A stretch of 64,000 nt of DNA from Conchocele bisecta (GCA_029237695.1 CM055271.1:37754462-37818461), one strand, 5' to 3'; counted from the stretch's first letter, positions 33,540 through 42,931 are shown. The notes: generated from the letters alone by a model not told the origin. Translations and numbers: made by a program.

Positions 33540-33655
33540 ACCATTGTTCAGCATTTGTTCAACATTTGTTAAGCATTAGTTCAGCATTGTTCAGCATTGT
33601 TCAGCAATTGGTAAGCATTGTTCAGCATTGTTCAGCATTTGTTCAGTAATTGCTA
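33540..33655. repeat. TTCAGCATTG minisatellite between two Polinton genes
   Basis: About ten imperfect copies of TGTTCAGCATT (10-14 bp each) fill the gap between the ATPase stop and the next gene. It is followed by an AT-rich TTAATTATAAAATTAATTG stretch. It could be an iteron-like regulatory site; this is inference. Confidence 0.7.
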
Positions 33656-33668
33656 ATTAATTATAAAA

Positions 33669-34405
33669 TTAATTGATAACTTCGTAAGCAGTTGGTTGAT
33701 CAGTCTTTAGTAAAAGCTTGGCGTGCTTAGTTTCCGAAAGCATCTGTCGAACCTCCAGGCGCTCCTCGCGCGTTGGGATAACGTCATTCTCTCGAAGACA
33801 GTCATCGAATGAGTCTCGGTCCTTGCAGTGAAAGAGGGCGACCCATTTCGTTTGCTCGCGCAGATCCTTGAGGTGACGGCGTTGTACTTTTGAGTGGATA
33901 TCCATACGCTTTGCCTAGCATGGCGGCCAGAAAATGCGAGCTCGGAGAGCATGTCCTTCTTTTTGGTCATCGCCGCTTTGGCAGAGCAATCGTCAATCAC
34001 GTATAGGGTGGGCTCACCCTGGAATCTTTGGTATAAACCACGCAACCAATCGTGAAGCCTATCACCGGGGTCAATAACGTACACCTCAGGGTCGGTCCAT
34101 ATCCACGTTCGCCGCTGATAAGTATCGTTGTGCCGCACAGTGGGACACAGGATCACAATGTGACGAAAGGCATCGCGGTAGGACTCCTCGAGCAAGTCGA
34201 GTATGAAAACCGTTTTTTTTCCACATCCTGTCTGCCCACATATTATGGCAGAGTGGGCATCTCCAATTGTGAATTGGTATTGATTGCTAATTTTCTTAAT
34301 TAATTCTTTAGAATTATCAAATTTATTAATTAATAAATCGTTAGAATGATTGCTAATTTTCTTAAAATTAATTAAATCAATAGAGTGCTGAGACGTATCG
34401 GCCAT
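33669..34405 (-). pseudogene. ATP: Packaging ATPase of the Polinton (FtsK/HerA, A32-like), one frameshift
   Basis: The Walker A loop reads GQTGCGKKT (about 34215-34241), with one lysine more than the usual GKT. Walker B is LYVIDD (about 33988). A sensor-like WISTQKYN follows near 33885. The frame breaks at about 33867, and the rest of the gene continues in the neighbouring frame to a stop at 33669 (ending PTAYEVIN). These enzymes pump DNA into icosahedral capsids of jelly-roll viruses. The start at 34405 overlaps the major capsid gene end by 29 nt. The N-terminal 35 residues come from AT-rich DNA with a duplicated AAGAAAATTAGCAATCA, so the true start is slightly uncertain. Confidence 0.88.
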
Positions 34406-35674
34406 CTTCGATGTTGAGTTGTGCGTCCGTAATTATATATAAGTACACGTTCAATGGCCCGGCGTCCGCCTCTTTGGTTATCTGGATCGTCACACCCTCG
34501 CTAGCGTTCTCAACTTGGCGTCCGCTGCCGTGTATTTGGTCGTCGTCGCTGGCTCGCATGTCTAGCCATAACGCGTATTTGGTATTCAGGAACTCCGCGA
34601 GGGAGACGGCCGAAAGATGCAGGTCTTTGGCAACCGCTGCAACCTCCGGAGAGCGCTTAGAGCCGGCAGCAAACTGCTTTCTTACTTCGTCCCACTGCTG
34701 GTGCGCGCGAAGACCCGCGCTGTAGTGTTGATTGGGTACTCCCTCGATCGTCACCTCTACCATCGTGATTTTGGGGTTATAGAATTTGTCGGTTTTTCTA
34801 GCACCGAACGTGAACCGAGCATCCTCGAACAACATCAGTATACCTTTCATCGAGCGGGCGGGTACGTTGACGTTAATATTCCACAATGTGTCGCTTTTGT
34901 CTTTCGTCATCTTGCGATGGCGAAGAACTCGGTCGTAAAGTATGGCAACGCACCCGGCGTACTGGGTTCTGATCAATCGCGCGAGTTCGGGCATCGTGAC
35001 CATGTCGTACTCCAGCGAAACATTATCGATCGTATACGTCGATAACAGGTCGCTGGTTATGAGAACTCGGCCGTAGTCGTTGAACGTTAGTTCGTATTCG
35101 AGGCGGTCAGCCAAAGCGCTCTGATAGTAGGGCATGTGACTCTCCAGCAACTCAAAGTCGAGCGGGATATAGAAGCGGTTGCCGTAAGCGCCCCGCGACC
35201 GCATTGTCAACTCGCGTTGTTATCTACCTTGTTACCAGCCCCGATTCTAAGTCTGGTTACGTTCTTATTTTTGCTGGTGTCAATACCCTGATAGACAGCG
35301 TTTTCGCGCTCTTGCGCCGTCTTCCATAGGTCCTGATAACAATGGTAGACGTCGCTGTCGTCGATCGACATCACCTCATTACCAGAAATCTTTATCATGG
35401 TCTTCTTGACGATGGCGCAACCAAGGTTCTGAACGACGGTTCGGTCCTCGTCCGTCGACGTAAGCAAAATAGTGAAAGCGAGGCGAACAGTACCCGGCAC
35501 AATGACGTCGTTAGCTCCGAGGTTGGGGAAGCGGACCAAGAGCTGCTGGTTCTGGTCGATCGTCGATGGGTTGTTCGTAATAACGACACTCTGTCTCACG
35601 CCTTTTGCCCCGAGGGGCTCACGCAGTCCTCGGCGGTATGGATTGAGTTTGCGACCGTATTGACTCGAAGACAT
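34377..35674 (-). pseudogene. MCP: Major capsid protein of the Polinton (double jelly roll), one frameshift
   Basis: Two adjoining frames form one gene of about 432 codons. The first, 35674-35207, carries VPGTVRLAFTILLTS, CAIVKKTMIKISGNEVMS and DVYHCYQDLWKT. The second, 35210-34377, carries YGNRFYIPLDFELLESHMP and LEYELTFNDYGRVL. These belong to the major capsid protein family of Polintons, related to the double-jelly-roll capsid proteins of virophages and large DNA viruses. The break lies at about 35207-35225, between the two parts; the second frame has no good ATG of its own there. It is the first gene of the leftward block, and its ATG is 73 nt from the divergent gene at 35748. One trimer-forming shell protein is expected per particle lattice. 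Confidence 0.87.
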
Positions 35675-35747
35675 AATTTAGTGAAACTATATTAAACCCT
35701 TATGGCTTTGTCTTTAATACATAATTAATTTTAAGAAAGTTATAAAG
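35675..35747. promoter_or_regulatory. Divergent promoter region between capsid and membrane-protein genes
   Basis: A 73-bp AT-rich spacer between start codons of opposite genes. It contains AATTAATTTTAAGAAA about 15 nt before the rightward ATG and TATATTAAACCC near the leftward one. The AATTAATTTTA word recurs before other Polinton genes. Confidence 0.45.
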
Positions 35748-37187
35748 ATGGATGATTACGATATTAACATGGATGAAATCGGCAGAGACGATTTCCGCGG
35801 TGATGATGACATCGATGATTATGACATAGATGATTATAATGACGAAACGACCTTCATAGAGACACCAGCACCCCCACTTTTGTTTGATCCAGGCGCACCA
35901 CGAAATACACCTTTGGTTAATCCACGCGCACCTTTGTTTGGTCCAGACGCACCGGGAACTTCATTTGCTGGTGTCCCTATGTGGGAGGCCCCACCCGCAA
36001 CTCCGGCGTGGGCGGGCGGTGCCGAGATTCCTGCGGGGATCTCCAAGGATGAGCTGGCGCCTCTCGAGATAACGAATTCTCGGGTGAAACGGTGGGAGAG
36101 TGAGGTGTCTAAAAACGGCATCAAGGCCATGTTGGAGTTCCGCAGCACTAAAAGAGGAGACTTTTGGGTTAAATGGGGTAATAGCTGGAAGTTACTGACG
36201 TACAAGAACGACCCGACCCAGTTCCTCAGCCCCTCTTCCGTGAACCGATATGGAGTATCCCTCGCTCGAGCTCTCGGAGTGATCGATGATCGGTCGCAGC
36301 TGCCTCAACAAATGGTAAAAACCCTACAGTCTACCGACGAAACGCTGGCGAAGACGGCCACAGCTATAGAAATGAGCGAGCTCAGCGATGTCCCTCGTAT
36401 AGCCACCGACGCTATTAACACAGTGGGAAACCACAGTCAACGAAATGAACGGCACGAAATATGACCCACCATTACCTCTTCGCGAACTCCGGGGACTCGA
36501 TAAGGCTCTGCAAACAACTCGGGGCGAACTGGTCAATAACCTCTCCAAACTCACGGCGCTGACAAACATATCGCGCTAGAAGAAAGAAAACTTGGGGAAA
36601 TCCGTGACGATAGAGAATCTACCGAGCGGATCAACAAACTCCTGCGGTCGTTGCGGGACGAAAGAGAAGCTCGCTTGGAGGCTGCTTCGACTAACCGTGA
36701 GACGCTTTCCGGCCAATTAAGTCGGAGCCGCGAAACAATCTCGAGGGTTCTGCACGAGGACACGACACTCGGTGAGCGTCTTCGCACTCTGTTCAGAGAG
36801 AAGGGTGTCACGATATTAACCATCGTCGCAGCTTTCAGCATGATTATATCGACCCTAATTCTATCTATATCTTCTCTATTTGTAGCTGTCAATGCTGGTG
36901 CCGCACCAGCACCCGCACCAGCACCAGCACCGGCACCCGCGCCATCCGGCGGAGCCAAGGAGTGGATAAAAAAACAACTAAAAGCCCTCGCCAGTCTCCT
37001 GGCTAAATTAGCAGGAAAGTTGGCTGCCGCGCTGCCTGGTTTGATAGGAGGTCTCCTCTCCTTCTTGTTATCTATATTATCAAAAACGGTCGGATGGCTC
37101 GCCGAGAATACCTGGGCTTTAATCGTGGCCATCGCCGGTCTCCTACTATTCTTCGCCAGAGAGTTCCTAAAACCAAAGCGCAAATAA
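35748..37187 (+). pseudogene. Polinton coiled-coil membrane protein, frame-broken
   Basis: The N-terminal 45 residues are extremely acidic (repeated DDYDID). A proline-rich segment follows, then a compact block (about residues 100-180, SKNGIKAMLEFRSTKRGDFWVKWG). The C-terminal part, in another frame, has long charged helices (36460-36800), a membrane segment (ILTIVAAFSMIISTLILSI), an alanine-proline run of (AP) repeats (about 36895-36945) and two further hydrophobic segments before a basic end. Breaks lie at about 36430-36460 and 36562. Similar unnamed proteins occur in animal Polintons. The role is unknown; a large membrane-active virion protein is a guess. Its end overlaps the convergent gene by 21 nt. 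Confidence 0.7.
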
Positions 37188-38626
37188 TCCGATTGCCACG
37201 AGGGCGACGACGAGCGCTAATTTCTCCTCCTCGTGTGTTGTGCTTCCAATCTCAACATTGTTGATGATTGGTGTTTCTCCAATCGCGATTGGTCTGTTGA
37301 TGGAACTCGATGGTGCATCCAATTTACGAATTGGAGGTACTGGGTTCGATTGTGTATCTAATTTATGAATTGGGGGATGTGTATCCATTTTGTGTTTTGG
37401 GGGTATTATGAAATCGGTTCCCTCAACACTGTTGAACCCGATCGTGTTGGGGGTGCGCTTGATGATATCCGTGTTCACGTTACCGTTGTGACCGATTTTT
37501 TGATTGGTGGTGGCGATTACGATCTGATTATTGTAACCATCAACCGGGTCGTCTCGTAGTATCATATTGCTCGGCGCCATATAAAGACCTATTCCAAATA
37601 CATAGTCCACTGGGGTGCTGGCAGTCTGCAAAACGTCTTGATAATTCTGGATCGCCTTCTCCAGGTCCACCTTGGCTGAGATGGCGTCCTCAACAAGTAC
37701 CAAGAACTGTTTTTGCGCGTCAAACGCCGTTCCGAATCCTATTATAGAACTGCGAGTTTGTTTTTGTGCACCTAGTATAGCCCACACATATGTACGAATG
37801 GAGTCGTTGAGGCGGGTAACACCGGCCTGCGTAAACCCTAAACCAAAGTCGTCCAATATAAAGGTTTCTATACCCTTATGCACGTTTTCGTCTTGTAAAA
37901 TATAATCGACGTGAGCTCGTTTCGGAGGTAACCAATTGCAGGATGAGACGCCGCAGTGCCGACCTCCAGATACTTCCGGCCCGAAGGTCATCGTCGTGGG
38001 ATCAAAATTCCCGGCGTTCCGACTGATGATGTGGTCACCCACCGATCGATCGTGTCTAAAATCAGTCTGCGTCCAATTCCCGGACTGGCCCCGAATGAGA
38101 ACGGTGCCCAGGCTGTTGCTGTTAGGAAATACTTTCTGTCTCCAGTCCGCATCTTTTGAAACTTTAAATTCGTCACATATCCATTCGAACGCCTTACGGT
38201 TGTATGTGTTGGAAATGGGATTCCACCCACCATCTTGAGGTAGTGGAGTACCTAGTTCTTTGAGAATCCTCCTAATGGTATAATACACATGAAAGTTGTA
38301 GACGCTACTGCTTAACATGTTGTTACGGTCTGCTATGTGGTCTCTGAAAGAGACGCCACACCCGGTTGTGGCACACCACACGGCAAAATTTAGTTGGTTC
38401 TGCCAGAACTGCATAAGATTGTTGTTCCAGTTTGTTATGACATCCTGTGTAATGGTTTTAGGAAGTCTGTACTTTTCAAACATGTTAATGAAATTTGTGT
38501 CGAAACCCACGCCCAAACTAGCTCTTATTGTGGGGTGCACAAGCTCACCAATGGTGTTCTTTTGAGAGTATCACCACCAACTTTATACTTTGCATTAGAA
38601 TTAAAGCTAAATGCTTTTGTATCCAT
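37167..38626 (-). CDS. Conserved Polinton protein with C-terminal membrane anchor (about 485 codons)
   Basis: An open frame of 457 codons covers 37167-38540. The natural start is probably the ATG at 38626, separated by a one-base shift in an A-run at about 38563-38567. The body contains WCATTGCGVSFRDH near the start, WNPISNTYNRKAFEWICDEF, FILDDFGLGF and VDYVFGIGLYMAPSN. The last 90 residues are a linker of repeated KLD/HKLD words encoded by CCAAT...ATTGG palindromes, ending in one hydrophobic helix (LALVVALVAIGLFALW). No catalytic motif is recognised. It is probably a structural or assembly protein. It is divergent to the minor capsid gene, whose ATG is only 15 nt away. Confidence 0.75.
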
Positions 38627-38640
38627 TGAAAGATATTATT

Positions 38641-39327
38641 ATGTTTGCTACTATCACTAATGTTCAAAAAGGGAGTTGTGAACTTCAAAAGTCAATCGAC
38701 AACTGCTGCGGAAAACGTCGGGTAGGCCTTAGATCAATCATGTTTACGGTTGGATGGCAGAATGTGGGGAAGAGCGAAGGGTTTTACTATGTGAAGGATG
38801 GACAACAATTCGGTGTAAAGCTGCCTCACGGACTGTGGGGAATAAGACAGCTCAAAGATTTTGTCAACTCAGAGCTTGACGGTATAATCAACCTCACAGT
38901 ATCGAAGGCTACCGGGCTCGCAACAATGACCATCATCAGTGATAATGCGGTAGTGATCTCCCCGGGGTTGGGTATTCAACTCGGTTTTAGAGAGACATAC
39001 TCCTCAAACAAAGGAGTGTTTACCCCGGGTGAGTACGTTGGTGATAACCCGGTGGACTTCGCCTTCATGAAAACTCTCGGGGTGCACCTGGATCGGGTGA
39101 ACACATCGTACAACACGGTAGACGGCACTCCCACCACATTACTGAAAACCGTGCCCGCCAGCGACTGTTTCTATGGTGAGACTGTGACCTTAGACTTCCC
39201 ACACCCCGAGATGAAAGTTTTGGAATCGGGACACATCCACGAATTTACGGTCTCTATTCTCGATGATCAAGGGCGAGAGTTGAATAACTATTACCCGATT
39301 TCGGTAGTTCTCGAAATTTCCAATTGA
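38641..39327 (+). CDS. mCP: Minor capsid (penton-like) protein of the Polinton, intact
   Basis: 228 codons without a break. I chose the ATG at 38641 (MFATITN); an in-frame ATG 30 nt upstream exists but lies inside the divergent gene start. The sequence is beta-rich, with GLWGIRQLKDFVNSEL, GIQLGFRE, VDFAFMKTLGVHLDRVNTSYNTVDG and the end YYPISVVLEI. This pattern fits the single-jelly-roll minor capsid proteins of Polintons, which form the fivefold vertices. It is followed after 33 nt by the fibre gene, which is consistent with a vertex complex. Assignment rests on family memory and not on a search. Confidence 0.72.
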   Translation: MFATITNVQKGSCELQKSIDNCCGKRRVGLRSIMFTVGWQNVGKSEGFYYVKDGQQFGVKLPHGLWGIRQLKDFVNSELDGIINLTVSKATGLATMTIISDNAVVISPGLGIQLGFRETYSSNKGVFTPGEYVGDNPVDFAFMKTLGVHLDRVNTSYNTVDGTPTTLLKTVPASDCFYGETVTLDFPHPEMKVLESGHIHEFTVSILDDQGRELNNYYPISVVLEISN

Positions 39328-39360
39328 GTATAGGTGCCCAATATTATAATTAATTTTATT

Positions 39361-41274
39361 ATGAGTATATACGGACCAGGTAGTTCTTCCGATTGGGTGA
39401 CAAATTCAAAGAATTTGGAACCGGCAGAAGGGGGATTCATCCCGACAGAGGGAGACTTTTTAACTACCCAAAAAACAAAGGCCTTTATCAATAGAACTAT
39501 ATCGAGGGCCACGGACGGGATTCACAAGAGTCTACTATCACAACTTATAGAATATGCCCTGGTTGTGAATACACAAAGTCGTGAAGAAACGCATACGGAA
39601 CTAAACGAACTAGGTAAAAAAATAACCGAATTTCGAAAGGAGGCTCGGTTGGGTATTGAGAACGTCCGAGAAGACCCACCAGGCAGACCTTACGGATGGC
39701 TTAGGTGTGTTGCGCTTAGAGGACTCTCTCACTAGAGAAGCGACACTTACTGAATTAGACGGGAAAATAATCGATTTTCGAGGAGACCCGAACGAATATT
39801 GAGAAAGATCAGGCGGCTTATAAGGTGTTGCGCTCAGAGGACTCTCTCATCAGAGAAACGGAACCAAACGAACTAGGTAAAAAAATAACCAAATTTCGAA
39901 AAGAGAGCAGGTAGGATATTGATAAAGTCCGGGCCGACCGCCAGGCGGCCCTTACGTTGCGCTTAGAGGACTCTCTCATCAGAGATGCGGCATTTACCGA
40001 ACTAGTTAAAAAAATAACCAAATTTAAAAAAGAGGCCACGTCGGGTATTGAGAAAGTACGAGAAGACCACCAGGCGGACCTTACGAAGGCTTATGAGGTG
40101 TTGCGCTCAGAGGACTCTCTCATCAGAGAAGCGGCACTTACTGAACTAGATAAAAAAATAACCAAATTTCGAAAAGAGACCCGATCGGGTATTGATAAAG
40201 TCCGAGAAGACCACCAGTCGAACCTTGCGGAGGCCATTGCGGAGGCTTATGATGCGTTGCGATTAGAGGGCTCTCTCAGCAAAGAAGCGACACTTACCGA
40301 ACTAGACGAAAAAATAGCCGAATTTCTGAAAGAGACCAGGTCGGGGGTTGATGGGGTCCGAGAAGACAACAAGGAGGCCATTGAGGAGGCTTATGGGGCG
40401 TTACGCTCAGAGGACTCTCTCAACAGAGAAGCGGCACTTACTGACATATACGAAAAAAAAAAAAATAACCGAATTTCGAAAAGAGGCCCGGTTGGGGATT
40501 GATAAAGTCCGAGAAGACCACCAGTCGAACCTTGCGGAGGCTTATGAGGTGTTGCGCTCAGAGGACTCTCTCATCAGAGAGGCGGCGGTTGCTGAACTAG
40601 ACGAAAAAATAACCGAATTTCAAAAAGAGGCCCGGTCGGGTGTTGAGAAAGCCCTAGAAGGCCACCAGGTGACCATTACGGAGGCTTATGATGCGTTGCG
40701 CTTAGAGGACTCTCTCACCAGAGAAGCGACACTTACCGAACTAGACGGAAAGATAACCGAAGTTTCCGATAAACTGAAACATGATCGTATAGCCGCGACC
40801 AAAGCTCTTGAGGAGGCCTCTTATAATATTCGTACTGAGGCATATAACGCAAACAGGGCGCTTGCCGGAATAGTGAAAACAATGAAAACGCCAAAACGTG
40901 TCATAACAGTTTGGGCTGAGAAGCGGGGCCCATTGGTTGAGGGGCACTATGAATATTCGTTCGGTGCCAAAGCGAGTAATAAATATGGGGGATACACTAT
41001 GACAGCTGCAGGTGAAGTTATCCAAATGGCGGTCTGCTCGGTTAATGCTAATGGTAAACCTGTGGGCGCGGTCGCGATAAATATTGTAGTAGATGGGGAA
41101 GAACGGGGGGTTGGAGTCACTAAAATCTCTGGAGATAGTTCGACGATGGTTTCGTTCACCGGTGATGATCGAATTAGACTTTCCAAAGGTAGTGTTATTA
41201 ACTTTGTTACGAAAATCGGTGACCCAGAGAGTTCTTCCACTATTGTCTCATTGTTAATTGAACTTATTTTGTAA
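39361..41274 (+). pseudogene. Fibre-like repeat protein of the Polinton, frame-broken
   Basis: The start is at 39361 (MSIYGPGSSSDW), just after AATTAATTTTATT. An N-terminal region (to about 39640) is followed by eight repeat units of about 48 residues (39719-40790), each with heptad-like charged helix text such as SLIREAALTELDKKITKFRK. A C-terminal compact beta-type region follows (about 40890-41274: TVWAEKRGP, GEVIQMAVCSVNANGKP, DRIRLSKGSVINFV). A long helical stalk with a globular tip is the layout of viral fibres or attachment spikes. This is inference; no homologue was searched. Breaks occur at about 39690, 39790-39920 and in an expanded A-run (40453-40465). Confidence 0.62.
39719..40790 (+). 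repeat. Tandem coiled-coil repeats in the fibre gene
   Basis: GAGGACTCTCTCA marks unit starts at 39719, 39837, 39966, 40110, 40266, 40410, 40561 and 40705. The common spacing is 144 bp (48 codons); 156 keeps frame, while 118 and 151 break it. Units differ by many substitutions, so the array is not a recent duplication. Confidence 0.85.
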
Positions 41275-41332
41275 ATACTAATATATTGAAATTTGTAAAA
41301 TTTAAATAGGAACGAATCAACGCTTCCAATTG

Positions 41333-41430
41333 TCAATACCACTCCACCAACACAATATCCAACTCTCAATACCACTCCACCAACACAATATCCAACTCTC
41401 AATACCACTCCACCAACACTATATCCAATT
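41333..41430 (+). repeat. 33-bp tandem repeat, three units
   Basis: AATACCACTCCACCAACAC plus AATATCCAACTCTC repeats three times at 33-bp spacing, just before the next gene. In frame it would encode NTTPPTQYPTL, but no ATG precedes it in that frame. Confidence 0.8.
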
Positions 41431-41472
41431 AACGAAAGAAGTTCAGATTTTAGGTTGAATAATATCGTCGCT

Positions 41473-41990
41473 ATGCAGGATATTTTAGTTAGAGAATGTG
41501 CAAATAGAAAAAGACACGCTAAAAAATATAAGCGCGCGGTGAACATGGCTGAAGCTCTAGTACGGTTCTGGCAAGTGTTTCTGTGTTGTGTGGGGCGGGA
41601 ACAGCTGCAACTATATCCACCATTATAACGGTTCCTGTAGCGGGGATTTTATGTGCGGTGTCGGCCGTTTCTGGGTTGCTGTGTATGGTAATTAGGGCGG
41701 CGGGTGGAAAACTCGAGAAAAAAAGTAGAAAAACTGATAGAATATCCGTTCTCGCTAGGTCTAAGAAAAATAGCATCGACGTTATGGTGTCCAAAGCGTT
41801 GGCCGATAAGAAAATATCAAATTTAGAGTTTGAATCCGTGGTGGAAGAAATGGGGAGATATGAAGAATTAAAAAATGATATAAGAATCAAGGCGCGCGCC
41901 ACCATGCCCAAAATTGAGTGTACTGATTGGGATAAATTTAAGGTAAAACTTGGAAATAAAGTCGGAGGAAATGTTACAGCACCATTGTGA
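41473..41990 (+). pseudogene. Polinton membrane protein, one frameshift
   Basis: Frame 1 from ATG 41473 encodes a basic start (ANRKRHAKKYKRA). After a shift near 41556 the gene continues in the frame that ends at 41990. It has two adjacent hydrophobic helices (TISTIITVPVAGILCAVSAV and following), then a charged helical tail with SKALADKKISNLEFESVVEE. I recall unnamed proteins with this layout (membrane hairpin, then SKAL.D..IS..EF) encoded in cnidarian and mollusc Polintons. Function is unknown. It follows the fibre gene after a 33-bp tandem repeat. Confidence 0.65.
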
Positions 41991-42141
41991 TTTTTATAAT
42001 TTTAAAAATCTTATATTGGTGCAGTAAACAAATTTACATACCTATACAACATGTGTTTTTCATTGAGAATTACGCCGTAATCGCATAACAAATTCGGTCG
42101 AGGATTACACTGTAATCGCCTGTGTAAATTGATACACTCGG

Positions 42142-42528
42142 CTATAAATTAATTAGTAGTTTGTTTTTTTTCAATAATAATTTTTCAATATCTTTATAAG
42201 CGATATCGTAGAAATGTACATTCGTAAACGAATCGTTGGGTTTTAAAATTTTTGTATAATACACCTTAGTTTCATATCCGATACGCATTATCCGTCTTAA
42301 TGTTTGTATTTGCCTCTTGTATAGTTGACATAATTGCCGGTATAATATTGGAAATGTAACGTTTTTATCGGAGCGTAATAAATTACGCTGGTATTTCATG
42401 TATTCGATATCACCTAGTGTTCTCATTTTATAGAATTTATATACAGGATTATAACCCCCGTAAGCTTCGTAAACTTCTTCAACACAGTCATTAAAAATTT
42501 GCAATTCAAATTGTATTGTATTATCCAT
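42142..42528 (-). CDS. AT-rich Polinton reading frame, unknown function (128 aa)
   Basis: An intact frame with tyrosine-, isoleucine- and lysine-rich composition, more AT-rich than its neighbours. It has no membrane segment, zinc motif or catalytic signature that I recognise. The start MDNTIQFELQ at 42528 is preceded by an AT-rich stretch. Its base composition, unlike the capsid genes, suggests an accessory gene acquired separately. It could also be a chance frame, though 128 codons in AT-rich DNA is long for that. Confidence 0.55.
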   Translation of the reverse strand: MDNTIQFELQIFNDCVEEVYEAYGGYNPVYKFYKMRTLGDIEYMKYQRNLLRSDKNVTFPILYRQLCQLYKRQIQTLRRIMRIGYETKVYYTKILKPNDSFTNVHFYDIAYKDIEKLLLKKNKLLINL

Positions 42529-42638
42529 TTTCTCTAATAATATTGGTACTCGTTTTTTCTGTTCAATTTTATAAAATTAGTTTGATAATGTTTTTTTACA
42601 GTGTTTTAATGCTGTAGAAACACCGTGACTTATTAGAT

Positions 42639-42926
42639 CTATTCTATCTTTCTAACTGACTTTCCGATTTGAATTATTACTAAACGATAATACTTGCGAG
42701 CACGTAATCCCTTGTTAACCATTCGATGAGTAGCCTGAGTGCCACCGCATGGTGGACATAGCAGTGACTCGGCTTTGGTCCCTACCCCACAATGTCGACA
42801 TGGGCGAGGCGAAACGGAACCTCTTCGCATCCATGCACGGTGATGTTTGCAATATTCGTAAATACCGGTGCGAAAACATCTCTCGTGACTACCTGTCTTC
42901 AACCATGCACACTTAACTAGAACCAT
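42639..42926 (-). CDS. Zinc-ribbon protein of the Polinton right end (95 aa)
   Basis: The start codon lies 5 nt inside the right terminal repeat. Cysteines and histidines are arranged in two clusters: C-W-L-K ... C ... YCKHH in the first half and CRHCG...LLCPPCGG in the second (a four-cysteine zinc ribbon, C-x2-C ... C-x2-C). The end is basic. Such a protein could bind DNA or RNA, for instance as a regulator; this is inference. The same GTTATACTCAGTATA string precedes its ATG as precedes the polymerase ATG, so the two genes probably share early, terminal-repeat-driven expression. Confidence 0.7.
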   Translation of the reverse strand: MVLVKCAWLKTGSHERCFRTGIYEYCKHHRAWMRRGSVSPRPCRHCGVGTKAESLLCPPCGGTQATHRMVNKGLRARKYYRLVIIQIGKSVRKIE

Positions 42927-42931
42927 TATGT

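Larger units (their letters stand above)
31416..37374. repeat. Dispersed CCAAT(T)CGCG(A)ATTGG palindromes in the Polinton
   Basis: Copies at 31416 (one mismatch), 32406 (perfect 14-mer), 32530, 32577, 32631, 33305 (perfect 16-mer), 34263, 37279 (perfect 14-mer), 37319 and 37359. Most lie inside coding linkers. I noticed none in the host flanks. The boundaries given enclose the whole set, not one continuous repeat. Confidence 0.75.

Noticed and set aside
36551..37183. 210-codon minus-strand frame with a GAGAGAG run
   Set aside because: Shadow of the plus-strand coiled-coil membrane gene and its alanine-proline run.
40947..41546. 199-codon minus-strand frame with VGYCVGGVVL repeats
   Set aside because: It lies opposite the fibre gene's C-terminal region and the 33-bp repeat; the plus strand carries the conserved coding signal.
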